The notes below the pieces were generated by a model, which did not search any database, was not told the DNA's origin, and saw nothing but the letters and a program-made list of their open reading frames with translations. Of a DNA stretch of 64,000 bases, positions 8,765-20,300 are shown piece by piece; position 1 is the first letter of the stretch, and each line of letters begins with the position of its first letter. This DNA comes from Pseudomonas sp. efr-133-TYG-5 (GTDB taxonomy: Bacteria > Pseudomonadota > Gammaproteobacteria > Pseudomonadales > Pseudomonadaceae), in the NCBI RefSeq assembly GCF_030209175.1, contig NZ_JARVSM010000001.1, forward strand, positions 682,001 through 746,000, written 5' to 3'. Position numbers and translations under genes: made by a program.

Positions 8765-9786
8765 TGCTCAAGCTCTCGCCTCTGGGCCGGCGCCGCTTCG
8801 CGCGCTTCAAGAAAAACCGTCGGGGCTGGTGGTCGCTGTGGCTGTTTATCGGCCTGTTCCTGCTCAGCCTGGGTGGCGAACTGATCGCCAATGACAAGCC
8901 GCTGGTGGTCAGTTACCAGGGCCAATGGTATTTCCCGGTGTTCAAGCGCCACACCGAGCAGGAGTTCGGCGGGCAACTGCCGTTCCAGGCCGATTACCGC
9001 AGCGACTATGTCCAGAACCTGATTCGCAAGGATGGCGGCTGGCTGCTGTTCCCGCCGATTCCGTTCAGTGACGACACGCCGAACTACGACCTCGACAAAC
9101 CGGCGCCGAGCCCACCGTCGTCGGTGAACTGGCTGGGTACCGACGATCAGGCGCGGGATGTCCTGGCGCGGGTGATTTTCGGCGCACGGGTGTCGATTCT
9201 GTTCGCGTTGATGCTGACGTTCGTCAGCGCGCTGATCGGCATCGCGGCCGGCGCCCTGCAAGGCTATTACGGCGGCTGGGTCGACCTGCTCGGTCAACGC
9301 TTGCTCGAAGTCTGGTCGGGGCTGCCGGTGCTGTACCTGCTGATCATTCTGTCCGGCTTCGTCGAACCGAATTTCTGGTGGCTGCTGGGGATCATGGCAC
9401 TGTTTTCCTGGCTGGCGCTGGTGGACGTGGTACGTGCCGAGTTCCTGCGCGGACGCAACCTGGAATACGTCAAGGCAGCGCGGGCGCTGGGCCTGACCGA
9501 CCGTAAGGTCATCGTCCGGCACATCCTGCCCAACGCGATGAACGCCACGTTGAGCTATCTGCCGTTCATTCTGACGGGAGCGATCTCCACCCTCACCGCC
9601 CTCGACTTCCTCGGTTTCGGCATGCCGGCCGGCAGCGCCTCATTGGGTGAACTGATCGGCCAGGGCAAGCAGAACCTGCAGGCGCCCTGGCTCGGGCTGA
9701 CAGCGTTCTTCACCCTGGCGCTGATTCTTTCCTTGCTGGTGTTCATTGGCGAAGCGTTGCGCGACGCGTTCGACCCCCGCTCCTGA
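8764..9786 (+). CDS. yejE: Microcin C/oligopeptide ABC transporter permease YejE
   Basis: Second membrane subunit, 340 residues, DppC/OppC-like. After the basic RRRFARFKKNRRGWWSLW the first helix spans about residues 20-38. The large periplasmic insertion with the motif WLGTDDQARDVLARVIFGAR is typical of this subfamily. The EAA-type loop AARALGLTDRKVIVRHILPNAM contacts the ATPase. Start and upstream stop share one base (TGATG). Confidence 0.95.
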   Translation: MLKLSPLGRRRFARFKKNRRGWWSLWLFIGLFLLSLGGELIANDKPLVVSYQGQWYFPVFKRHTEQEFGGQLPFQADYRSDYVQNLIRKDGGWLLFPPIPFSDDTPNYDLDKPAPSPPSSVNWLGTDDQARDVLARVIFGARVSILFALMLTFVSALIGIAAGALQGYYGGWVDLLGQRLLEVWSGLPVLYLLIILSGFVEPNFWWLLGIMALFSWLALVDVVRAEFLRGRNLEYVKAARALGLTDRKVIVRHILPNAMNATLSYLPFILTGAISTLTALDFLGFGMPAGSASLGELIGQGKQNLQAPWLGLTAFFTLALILSLLVFIGEALRDAFDPRS

Positions 9787-9800
9787 GCCAGGAACCTGAG

Positions 9801-11387
9801 ATGAAGACTGAGATGACAGACAACCTGATCGAAATCCGCGGGCTCAACGTGGCCTTCCATGGCCAGACCGTGGTGCGCGACCTGTGCCTGGATATCCGTC
9901 CCGGCGAATGCCTGGCGCTGGTCGGCGAATCGGGCTCCGGCAAATCGGTGACCGCCCACTCGATCCTGCAACTGCTGCCGGAGAATGAAGCGCAGACCAG
10001 CGGCAGCATCCGCTATCGCGGCCAGGAACTGCTTGGCGCCGACGCCAGGACCTTGCGCGATCTGCGTGGCAACCGCATCGCGATGATCTTCCAGGAGCCG
10101 ATGACATCGCTCAACCCGCTGCACACCATCGAAAAGCAAATCGGCGAAACCCTGTTGCTGCATCGCGGGCTGGGTGGCAAAGCGGCGCAACGGCGAATCC
10201 TCGAACTGCTCGAGCTGGTCGGCATCCAGAAACCGCAGGAACGCCTCAAGACCTATCCGCATCAATTGTCCGGCGGCCAGCGGCAACGGGTGATGATCGC
10301 CATGGCCCTGGCCTGCGAGCCGGAGCTGCTGATCGCCGACGAACCGACCACTGCACTCGACGTCACCGTGCAGCGCAAGATTCTTTTGCTGCTCAAATCC
10401 TTGCAACAGCGCCTGGGCATGTCGCTGCTGCTGATCAGCCACGACCTCAACCTGGTGCGCAGCATCGCGCAACGGGTGTGCGTGATGAAGGCCGGGCAGA
10501 TCGTCGAGCAGGCCCCCTGCGAAACCCTGTTCACCGCGCCGAAACATCCCTACAGCTGCGTGCTGCTCAACGCCGAACCGGAAGGTGAAGCCTTGCCGCG
10601 TGACGAGCGCGAGAACGTGCTGGAAGTCACCGACCTGCGCGTCGATTTCGCGGTAGCCGGCGGCTTGTTCCAGCGCAAGAAATACCTGCGCGCGGTCGAT
10701 GGCATCAGCCTGAACATCCAGCGCGGCAAAACCCTGGGGATCGTCGGTGAATCCGGCTCCGGCAAGTCGACCCTTGGCCAGGCAATCCTGCGCCTGCTCG
10801 ATTCCGAAGGCAGCATTCGCTTCCAGGGCGCCGCGCTCGACGGCCTCGATCAGAAGCAGCTGCGCCCATGGCGGCGGCAGATGCAGGTGGTGTTCCAGGA
10901 CCCGTTCGGCAGCCTCAGCCCGCGGATGTCGGTGGCGCAGATCATCAGCGAAGGCCTGGAAGTGCACTGCCAGTCCAGCGCTGCCGAGTGCGACGCCCAG
11001 GTGATTCGCGTGCTCGAGGAAGTCGGCCTCGATCCGCAAAGCCGTCATCGTTACCCGCACGAGTTCTCCGGCGGCCAGCGCCAACGCATCGCCATTGCTC
11101 GCGCCCTGGTGCTGAAACCGGCGTTGATCCTGCTCGACGAGCCGACCTCGGCGCTCGACCGCACCGTACAGAAACAAGTGGTCGCCCTGCTCCGCCAGCT
11201 CCAGGAAAAATACGGCCTGACCTACCTGTTCATCAGCCACGACCTCGCGGTGGTGCGGGCGCTGGCCCACGACATGATCGTGATCAAGGACGGCAAAGTG
11301 GTGGAGCGCGGTGCCAGCCACAACGTCTTCGATGCGCCTCAGCATCCGTACACCAAAGAGCTGTTGGCGGCTGCGCACCCGGGCTAG
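9801..11387 (+). CDS. yejF: Oligopeptide ABC transporter ATPase YejF (two nucleotide-binding domains)
   Basis: A 528-residue fusion of two ABC ATPase domains that powers YejBE. Each half has a Walker A of the form GESGSGKS, an ABC signature (LSGGQRQR in the first, FSGGQRQR in the second) and a Walker B with DEPT ([24 protein letters not shown]). The oligopeptide-transporter linker [14 protein letters not shown] follows the first half and [14 protein letters not shown] ends the protein. AGGA lies 7 bases before the ATG at 9801. A second ATG at 9813 is possible. Confidence 0.95.
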   Translation: MKTEMTDNLIEIRGLNVAFHGQTVVRDLCLDIRPGECLALVGESGSGKSVTAHSILQLLPENEAQTSGSIRYRGQELLGADARTLRDLRGNRIAMIFQEPMTSLNPLHTIEKQIGETLLLHRGLGGKAAQRRILELLELVGIQKPQERLKTYPHQLSGGQRQRVMIAMALACEPELLIADEPTTALDVTVQRKILLLLKSLQQRLGMSLLLISHDLNLVRSIAQRVCVMKAGQIVEQAPCETLFTAPKHPYSCVLLNAEPEGEALPRDERENVLEVTDLRVDFAVAGGLFQRKKYLRAVDGISLNIQRGKTLGIVGESGSGKSTLGQAILRLLDSEGSIRFQGAALDGLDQKQLRPWRRQMQVVFQDPFGSLSPRMSVAQIISEGLEVHCQSSAAECDAQVIRVLEEVGLDPQSRHRYPHEFSGGQRQRIAIARALVLKPALILLDEPTSALDRTVQKQVVALLRQLQEKYGLTYLFISHDLAVVRALAHDMIVIKDGKVVERGASHNVFDAPQHPYTKELLAAAHPG

Positions 11388-11431
11388 GCATAATTGCCGC
11401 GCCACCCTGATCCTCGCCAATGGACTTCGTC

Positions 11432-12847
11432 ATGAACACCACCGAAAGCCTCAAGGACTACCAACGGGTTCGCACCCTGGCGATCCGCTCGCTGTTCGAG
11501 ATCATCGAGCAATCCAGCGAAGGCACGGTGATTGTCGACCGCGACGCGAATATCGTCTGGATGAACGAGCGCTACGCCCGGCGCTTTGGCCTGGACTCCG
11601 CTGCCGGCGCCATCGGCAAGCCGTGTGAAAGCGTGATCCCCGGCAGCCTGCTGCGCGAGGTGGTGCGCACCGGACGGCCGATCCTGCTGGACATGCAGGA
11701 CACCCCCAAGGAGCCGCTGGTGGTGATGCGCCTGCCGATCCACGACGATGCCGGCGCGGTGATCGGCGCAATCGGCTTCGCCCTGTTCGACGAGTTGCGC
11801 ACGCTGTCGCCGATGCTCAAGCGCTATCTGAGTATGCAGGAAGAACTGGCCTCGACCCGCTCGCTGTTGCGCGCGCGCCAGACCAAATACAACTTCGCCC
11901 ACTTCATCGGCACCAGTGCCGCCAGCCTCGAGGTCAAGCGCCGCGCCCGACGCAGCGCCAGTGCCGAATCTCCGGTATTGCTGCTGGGTGAAACCGGCAC
12001 CGGCAAGGAGTTGCTGGCCCAGGCAATTCACAGTGCTTCGCCGCGAGCGCACAAGGCGTTCGTCAGTGTCAACAGTGCGGCGATTCCCGAGGCCCTGCTG
12101 GAGGCGGAATTCTTCGGTACCGCCCCCGGTGCATTCACCGGCGCCGACCGCAAGGGGCGCACCGGCAAGTTGCAGATCGCCCAGGGCGGCACGCTGTTTC
12201 TCGACGAAATCGGCGACATGCCGCTGCCGCTGCAAAGCAAGCTGCTGCGCGTGCTCCAGGAGAAAGAATTCGAACCGGTGGGTTCCAATGACGTGATTTC
12301 GAGCGATGTGCGGGTCATCGCGGCGACGTCGACGGATCTGGAAGCAGCGATCAAACGTGGCGAGTTTCGCGCCGACCTGTATTACCGCCTCAACGTGCTG
12401 CCGATTCGCGTGCCGCCCTTGCGGGAACGCCTCGACGATCTGCCGGCGCTCAGCGAGGCGATCCTGGAAGAACTGCGCAGCCAGCACGAACTGGACCGCC
12501 CTGCGCTGCAGCTGCTCGGCCAGCATGCCTGGCCGGGCAATATCCGCGAACTGCGTAATGTGCTGGAACGGGCGGCGCTGCTCAGCGATGACCTGGTGCT
12601 CACCGAAAGCGACATTCGTTCAGCAATCGGTACGTTTACCCCCGTTGCGCGCACACTGACGCCCCTGTCAGAGCCTGTCACCCACGAAACCTTCAGTCAG
12701 GCGAGGGAGCGTTTTGACCGCCAGTTGATTCGATCCACCCTCGCGCAATGCGGGGGCAAGGTGACCGAGGCGGCTGAGCGATTGGGGCTTGGGCGGTCGA
12801 CGTTGTACAAGAAGATGATTGCGCTGGGGATTGCAGAGTCTCAATAG
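11432..12847 (+). CDS. hbcR: Sigma-54-dependent activator HbcR
   Basis: Enhancer-binding protein of 471 residues. It has an N-terminal PAS-like sensor (about 15-120, IEQSSEGTVIVDRDANIVWMN), a central AAA+ domain with Walker A GETGTGKE, the sigma-54-contacting GAFTGA loop and Walker B LFLDEIGD, and a C-terminal Fis-type HTH (KVTEAAERLGLGRSTLYKKM). The order regulator, permease, dehydrogenase, acetoacetyl-CoA ligase matches the P. aeruginosa HbcR locus for 3-hydroxybutyrate catabolism. A -24/-12 promoter and three inverted repeats lie just downstream. An ATG at 11420 is an alternative start. The gene follows yejF closely but is functionally separate. Confidence 0.9.
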   Translation: MNTTESLKDYQRVRTLAIRSLFEIIEQSSEGTVIVDRDANIVWMNERYARRFGLDSAAGAIGKPCESVIPGSLLREVVRTGRPILLDMQDTPKEPLVVMRLPIHDDAGAVIGAIGFALFDELRTLSPMLKRYLSMQEELASTRSLLRARQTKYNFAHFIGTSAASLEVKRRARRSASAESPVLLLGETGTGKELLAQAIHSASPRAHKAFVSVNSAAIPEALLEAEFFGTAPGAFTGADRKGRTGKLQIAQGGTLFLDEIGDMPLPLQSKLLRVLQEKEFEPVGSNDVISSDVRVIAATSTDLEAAIKRGEFRADLYYRLNVLPIRVPPLRERLDDLPALSEAILEELRSQHELDRPALQLLGQHAWPGNIRELRNVLERAALLSDDLVLTESDIRSAIGTFTPVARTLTPLSEPVTHETFSQARERFDRQLIRSTLAQCGGKVTEAAERLGLGRSTLYKKMIALGIAESQ

Positions 12848-12853
12848 GGAGAC
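12838..12853. promoter_or_regulatory. Candidate HbcR enhancer site 1
   Basis: Perfect inverted repeat GTCTC-N6-GAGAC overlapping the hbcR stop codon. It is one of three related repeats between hbcR and the sigma-54 promoter at 13052, about 200 bases upstream of that promoter. Assignment to HbcR is inference. Confidence 0.5.
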
Positions 12854-12857
12854 ACAA

Positions 12858-12873
12858 ATCTCAATATAGGGAC
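12858..12873. promoter_or_regulatory. Candidate HbcR enhancer site 2
   Basis: Imperfect copy ATCTC-N6-GGGAC, starting 20 bases after the start of site 1. That puts it on almost the same helical face (about two turns), as expected for cooperative activator binding. Confidence 0.45.
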
Positions 12874-12885
12874 TATATCGAAAGC

Positions 12886-12950
12886 TTCGCGGGCAAGCCC
12901 GCTCCCACAGGAGAAATATGCACCACTGTGGGAGCGGGCTTGCCCGCGAA
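12886..12950. repeat. REPIN (paired REP palindromes)
   Basis: TTCGCGGGCAAGCCCGCTCC at the left (continuing to CACAG at 12910) faces its exact inverse complement at 12926-12950, separated by 15 bases. This is the common Pseudomonas REP doublet, mobilised by RAYT transposases encoded elsewhere. It sits between the candidate enhancer sites and could place a structured RNA after hbcR. Confidence 0.9.
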
Positions 12951-12972
12951 GACGTCCGACCCGCCGCATAAA

Positions 12973-12988
12973 TTCTCCAAAACGAGAC
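12973..12988. promoter_or_regulatory. Candidate HbcR enhancer site 3
   Basis: TTCTC-N6-GAGAC, the third copy of the repeat, 65 bases upstream of the -24 element. The REPIN lies between this copy and the first two, so it may have inserted into an enhancer array. Confidence 0.45.
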
Positions 12989-13051
12989 AATTCCCTTTCG
13001 CCCGCCCTCCACCCCAACACTATTCCCTTACACTTCAATGACTTAGTCATA

Positions 13052-13066
13052 TGGCACAGTTCTCGC
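13052..13066 (+). promoter_or_regulatory. Sigma-54 (-24/-12) promoter of the 3-hydroxybutyrate operon
   Basis: TGGCACAGTTCTCGC has the invariant GG at 13053-13054 and GC at 13065-13066 with exactly ten bases between, and TGGCAC matches the -24 consensus fully. It is 56 bases before the permease start and downstream of a sigma-54 activator gene. Confidence 0.8.
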
Positions 13067-13122
13067 TAAAGCTCCTTCCTGTCCAGCCTCACCCACAAAA
13101 ATAACAATCGAAGGAGCACTCC

Positions 13123-14514
13123 ATGAGTGTGATCATCGCCTTGGCAGCCCTGGCGCTGCTGATGCTCGCGGCCTATCGTGGCTACAGCGTTATTCTCTTT
13201 GCCCCCATCGCCGCCCTCGGCGCTGTCCTGCTGACCGATCCCTCCGCCGTCGCGCCCGCATTCACCGGGGTGTTCATGGAGAAAATGGTCGGCTTCATCA
13301 AACTGTATTTCCCGGTATTCCTGCTCGGCGCAGTGTTCGGCAAGCTGATCGAGCTGTCGGGGTTCTCGCGCTCGATTGTCGCCGCCGCCATTCGCCTGCT
13401 CGGCACGCGCCAGGCGATGCTGGTGATCGTGCTGGTCTGCGCCCTGCTCACCTACGGCGGTGTTTCGCTGTTCGTGGTGGTATTCGCGGTCTATCCGTTC
13501 GCCGCCGAGATGTTCCGCCAGAGCAACATCCCCAAGCGCCTGATCCCGGCGACCATTGCCCTGGGCGCCTTCTCCTTCACCATGGACGCCCTGCCCGGCA
13601 CCCCGCAGATCCAGAACATCATCCCCAGCACCTTCTTCAACACCACCGCGTGGGCGGCACCGTGGTTGGGGGTGATCGGTACGATCTTCGTGTTCTGCGC
13701 CGGCATGCTGTTTCTCCAGCGCCAGCGCAACAAGGCCCAGCGCGCCGGCGAAGGTTACGGCACGGAGTTGCGTAACGAGCCGGAAACCGCCGAAGACCTG
13801 GAGTTGCCGAACCCGTGGATCGCGCTTTCGCCATTGCTCGCGGTGGGCATCATGAACCTGCTGTTCACCCAGTGGATTCCGCAGTGGTACGGCAAGACCC
13901 ACAGCCTGGCGCTACCCGGCATGGCTGCACCGGTGACCACGGAAATCGCCAAGCTCACGGCGATCTGGGCGGTGCAGGCCGCGTTGCTGGTGGGCATCCT
14001 GATGGTGCTGGCGTTCGGCTTCCAGGCGATTCGCAGCAAACTCGCCGAGGGCAGCAAAAGCGCGGTCAGCGGCGCACTGCTGGCGGCGATGAACACCGCG
14101 TCGGAATACGGTTTCGGTGCGGTCATCGCGTCCCTGCCGGGCTTCCTGGTGCTGGCCGACTGGCTCAAGAGCATCCCCAATCCGCTGGTCAACGAAGCGA
14201 TCACCGTCACCCTGCTGGCCGGTATCACCGGTTCGGCTTCGGGCGGCATGAGCATTGCGCTGGCGGCGATGTCCGAGCAGTTCATCGCGGCGGCGCACGC
14301 GGCGAACATTCCCCTGGAAGTGCTGCACCGGGTGGCCGCGATGGCCAGCGGCGGCATGGACACCCTGCCGCACAATGGCGCGGTGATCACCTTGCTGGCC
14401 GTCACCGGCCTGACCCATCGCGAGGCTTACAAAGATATTTTCTGTATTACGCTGATCAAGACCCTGGCGGTTTTTGTGGTAATCGGCACTTTCTACGCCA
14501 CTGGCATTGTGTGA
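13123..14514 (+). CDS. GntP-family permease, probable 3-hydroxybutyrate transporter
   Basis: Inner-membrane carrier of 463 residues with about 12 hydrophobic helices and the GntP-family features LYFPVFLLGAVFGKLIELSG, FSFTMDALPGTPQIQN and ASGGMDTLPHNGAVITLL. GntP members carry gluconate or other small organic acids. Here the operon (dehydrogenase and acetoacetyl-CoA ligase) points to D-3-hydroxybutyrate. AAGGAG lies about 7 bases before the ATG. It is the first gene after the sigma-54 promoter and is followed by bdhA after 7 bases. Confidence 0.88.
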   Translation: MSVIIALAALALLMLAAYRGYSVILFAPIAALGAVLLTDPSAVAPAFTGVFMEKMVGFIKLYFPVFLLGAVFGKLIELSGFSRSIVAAAIRLLGTRQAMLVIVLVCALLTYGGVSLFVVVFAVYPFAAEMFRQSNIPKRLIPATIALGAFSFTMDALPGTPQIQNIIPSTFFNTTAWAAPWLGVIGTIFVFCAGMLFLQRQRNKAQRAGEGYGTELRNEPETAEDLELPNPWIALSPLLAVGIMNLLFTQWIPQWYGKTHSLALPGMAAPVTTEIAKLTAIWAVQAALLVGILMVLAFGFQAIRSKLAEGSKSAVSGALLAAMNTASEYGFGAVIASLPGFLVLADWLKSIPNPLVNEAITVTLLAGITGSASGGMSIALAAMSEQFIAAAHAANIPLEVLHRVAAMASGGMDTLPHNGAVITLLAVTGLTHREAYKDIFCITLIKTLAVFVVIGTFYATGIV

Positions 14515-14521
14515 GGTATTC

Positions 14522-15295
14522 ATGACGACTCTTTCGGGCAAGACCGCACTGGTCACCGGTTCCACCAGCGGCATCGGCCTCGGGATCGCGCTGACGCTGG
14601 CCAAGGCCGGCGCCAACCTGATCCTCAACGGTTTTGGCGATGCCTCGGCGGTGATCGCCGAGGTCGCGCAGTTCGGCGGCAAGGTCGGCCACCACCCGGC
14701 CGATGTCAGCGACCCGGCGCAGATCGCCGAGATGATTGCCTACGCCGAGCGTGAATTCGGCGGCGTCGACATTCTGGTCAACAATGCTGGTATCCAGCAT
14801 GTCGCAGCGGTTGAAGACTTCCCGGTGGAGCGCTGGGATTCGATCATCGCCATCAACCTGTCCTCGGTGTTCCACAGCACGCGCCTGAGCCTGCCGGGCA
14901 TGCGCGCCAAAGACTGGGGGCGTATCGTCAATATTGCCTCCGTGCACGGTCAGGTCGGCTCGACCGGCAAAGCGGCCTACGTGGCGGCCAAGCACGGGGT
15001 GATCGGCCTGACCAAGGTGGTCGGTCTGGAAACCGCCACCAGCAACATCACCTGCAACGCCATCTGCCCGGGCTGGGTGCTGACGCCGCTGGTGCAAAAG
15101 CAGATCGATGATCGCGCCGCCAAAGGGGTCGACCCGCAACAGGCGCAGCATGATCTGCTGGCCGAGAAACAGCCGTCGCTGGAGTTCGTGACCCCGACGC
15201 ATCTGGGCGAGCTGGTGCTGTTTCTGTGCAGCGAGGCCGGCAGTCAGGTACGCGGCGCGGCGTGGAATATCGACGGTGGCTGGCTGGCGCAGTAA
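14522..15295 (+). CDS. bdhA: D-3-hydroxybutyrate dehydrogenase
   Basis: Short-chain dehydrogenase of 257 residues that oxidises D-3-hydroxybutyrate to acetoacetate with NAD. Visible are the nucleotide-binding TGSTSGIGLGIA (residues 12-23), NNAG in the middle, and the catalytic Ser-Tyr-Lys set (INIASVHGQ; AYVAAKHGVIGL). The C-terminal substrate loop TCNAICPGWVLTPLVQKQID is typical of the BdhA subfamily. It lies 7 bases after the permease gene and before the acetoacetyl-CoA ligase, which uses its product. Confidence 0.95.
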   Translation: MTTLSGKTALVTGSTSGIGLGIALTLAKAGANLILNGFGDASAVIAEVAQFGGKVGHHPADVSDPAQIAEMIAYAEREFGGVDILVNNAGIQHVAAVEDFPVERWDSIIAINLSSVFHSTRLSLPGMRAKDWGRIVNIASVHGQVGSTGKAAYVAAKHGVIGLTKVVGLETATSNITCNAICPGWVLTPLVQKQIDDRAAKGVDPQQAQHDLLAEKQPSLEFVTPTHLGELVLFLCSEAGSQVRGAAWNIDGGWLAQ

Positions 15296-15405
15296 TCGGC
15301 CACTGCGCCTGCCGAGCCGTCGTGGCGGCAGCACGTTTTTGCGTCCGCCACGTCCAGCTGCGGCACGCTCGCCTTGTGCACCCACCAGAAAACCAGAGGC
15401 AAACC

Positions 15406-17361
<1,956 letters not shown>

Positions 17362-17364
17362 CGG

Positions 17365-17392
17365 TACGCCCGGCCGATGCGGGCCGGGCGTA
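17365..17392. terminator. Hairpin between convergent aacS and toxin-like gene
   Basis: TACGCCCGGCC at 17365-17375 pairs perfectly with GGCCGGGCGTA at 17382-17392 around a 6-base loop, immediately after the aacS stop and before the stop of the converging gene. There is no U-run on either side, so efficiency is uncertain. Confidence 0.6.
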
Positions 17393-17396
17393 TCGA

Positions 17397-20300
17397 TCAA
17401 GCCTGGTTAAGCGTCAGCAACACCGGTTGCGTCAGGCTGGCGTTGCGATCGGTCTCGACCGCGGCGCTCAGCAGCGCCAGGTTCTGCAGGCAGGTGGGCT
17501 TGTCGCTGAGCAACTGGCTGAGCAGCGCCGTGGTCAGGGCCAGCGAGTCGGCATTGGCGAATGTCCTGCTGCTCGCGTGATAACCTGCTGCGCCATCGGT
17601 CGCTAGAAGCGGCAGATAACCGCGCGCCAGGTTCAGCAACGGCGTCACGTTCAGGACCTGGCCGTGCGTCGTTTCCGAGCGGGTTTCTTGCGCATAACTC
17701 ACATCGGCGGTATCCGCCGCACCGTGAAACATCTCATGAATCAAGTCGTCGGCCACCACGTGCTGATTGAATCCGCTGTGGATGAAATGCCGATTGAAGT
17801 TGCGCGAATAAACCTCGATGAACGGTGTGTCGGATCCACCTCGAGCGCCTTTCCACAGGGTGTACGCGGCTTTGTTGAAGGCAGCGAGGTGATCGGTGTC
17901 CTTGAACGGGTCGAGGAGAAAGTTGCTGATCGACGCCCCGGCGAAATCGGTGCGCACGGTCTTCAGGTATTTCAACATCCGGTCCAGGGCATCCACCGGA
18001 TCGGAGCCCATCAGCGCCCGGAGAATGACCGCGCGCTCGCGGGCGAAATCATGCTCGGTCAGGGCCTGGATTGCGTTGTCGATTTTTTGCCGGGCCAGCG
18101 GCAGACTCTGCTCGATGAAGTGTCGGGTGTAGCTGGCGGGCAAGGTCTTGAACGGCCGGACAAACCGCCCCGGCGCCTGGTAGCTGAAGTCACCGAGCGG
18201 CTGCCCCCAGGGTTTGCCGCGCCGATCCAGGGCATACCAGCGAAACTCCTCGCGCGCGGCCAGCACCGAGCGCGCTTCACCCGTCGCCCCGGTCGGCCGC
18301 CAGTGGCCCTGGCCAATCGTTGCGGTCGCCGAGGCACTGATGACGTTCTGCGTGGCCTGGCCGGCCCGGGTCTTGCCCAGCTGGATTTTCGCCAGTGCCA
18401 GCAGTTGTTGGGTTTCCTTGCTCAAGCGCAGGCCGCCCTTGTGTAGCAGTTTGCCCAGACCGGACAGCACCGCCGGAACATCGTCCAAGGGGTTGAACAA
18501 GGCGATGCTGGTGCCCACCATCAGTTTCGCCAGGCGGGCACTTTTCGAGCCCAGCGATACGGCCTTGGCGGAAATGCTCGCCGCCTTGGTCGCGGCACCG
18601 GCGAACGCGCCCACCAGGGCAATGCTGTCCATCGCGCAGCCGTACACACCATCGACGATGCGGTTGTGCTCGCCGCTCGCCAGGTCTTCGACACACTTCT
18701 TGAACGGCACCGCCAGATCGAGCAGATACGTCGCCGTGCGCTCACCCTGCTCGCGCTCCCGCTCCAGCGCGGTCGGCTTGCTGGCGATTGCCTGCAGTTC
18801 ATCCAGGCTGATCAGCGGATGCGTCTTGACGATGAACTCGACCAGGCGCAGCAGCTGCGGATCGGAGAAGTTGCGGTAGACGCTCTGCGCCAGCCGGGTA
18901 AAAGCCTGCGGCGCCGCCAGCACGGCGAGCTTGTCGATGATCGCCAGGCTGCTGGCGCTGGACTGCGTATCGCCAACGCCTTCGGTGTAGCAGCGCAGAT
19001 CGAGTGGCACGCGCTCCTTGGTGGCCGGCGTGAGGTGCGCCTTGAGGTCACCCTTGAACTCGGCCCGGGAGGCACCGCGCAGCTTGCCGCTGTCGACGAG
19101 GAACTTGCCGAGCGCAGGGTTCGGCCGGATCTCGCCACGCAGGCGGAACAGCTCGTAGCACGTGACCCGCTCGCGCGCGGTGAAACACAGGATCAGACCG
19201 TAGCGCCCGGTCGCGGCATCGCGACCTTGCTGGCTCTCGACCTGTTCTTCGCGCACCAGCGGACCGCCAATCGGCGTGATGCGGGTGAAGGCCGCCGAAT
19301 CGCGCACGCTGAACAGGCTGATCTCGCTTTGCAGCAACGCTTCCAGGTCGGAAATCGGCAATTGCGCGAGCGCCAGTTGCAGTTGAATCAGCATGGCCTG
19401 GTCAAGTGTCTGCAGATGCGCACGCAGTTGGCGCTGGAACTCGATGTTGTTGGCGGGCAGCTCTGCCAGTCGCGGGAAGCGGCTAAAGAGGCTCGTCACT
19501 GGCGCTTGTGCGGGTTTCGGCCTGCCGGACACCGCACCGAGCAGATCGGTGGCTGGCTGGGTCGGATGCACGCCGCGCAGATCCCAGGCACCGCCGGTCA
19601 AATCACCGGACATGTGCAGATCGAGTATCGACATGGCCGTTGGCGAGGCATACAGCCCTGGCCGCTGAAACAGCAGCGGCGCTTCGAGGAAGTCGCAATC
19701 CGGCGCCGCTTGTTGCAGGGCCTGGCGGGCAATCGCCTGGCGATCCGGCAGTGGCGCGGCAAAGGCGTGGGTGATCCGGGCGAAGTCTTCGGCGTAACCC
19801 TGATAGGCGGCCACCGCGCGCTCGGTCGCGGCTTTCTTGTCCTGCTGCAACGTCTGCGGGGTGATGACTGCGTTGAGGATCGCCCAGTCCACCAGCGGCT
19901 CGATCAGGGCCAGCGCCTGCAACTGCTCCTGCGCCGGGCTGACCGGTTCCAGTGCGGCATAGGCCATGACCTGGGCGTGAGTCATCACGCAGGCAGCGCC
20001 CTTGCTGACCGCTTCCACCAGTGCGACGCCACGGCTGAAGGCAACCCAGCCGGGCGAGCCGAGCAGCGCGGTGTTCGGCACTTGCCTGACGACAAACTCC
20101 GGCGCGATCTCGGCCAGCAACAGGTGCGCCGCCAGGGGCGCCGCGGCTGCCGAGACCCACTGATTGCTGAGCAAGTGGCCGTGCAGCGCTTCGAGGGCAA
20201 TAAACGCCGGGCGTTCGACGAATGACGGCTCGTACAACTGGAAACTGCCGACGCTTTTGCGCCCGTTGGCTTTGCCGATGAAGGGGTTGAGATCGAGCAG

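Noticed and set aside
9555..11420. 621-codon open frame on the minus strand opposite yejF
   Set aside because: It is the antisense shadow of a fully convincing double ABC ATPase. Its composition (Gln, His, Ala, Val rich) and absence of any motif are typical of open frames opposite GC-rich genes.
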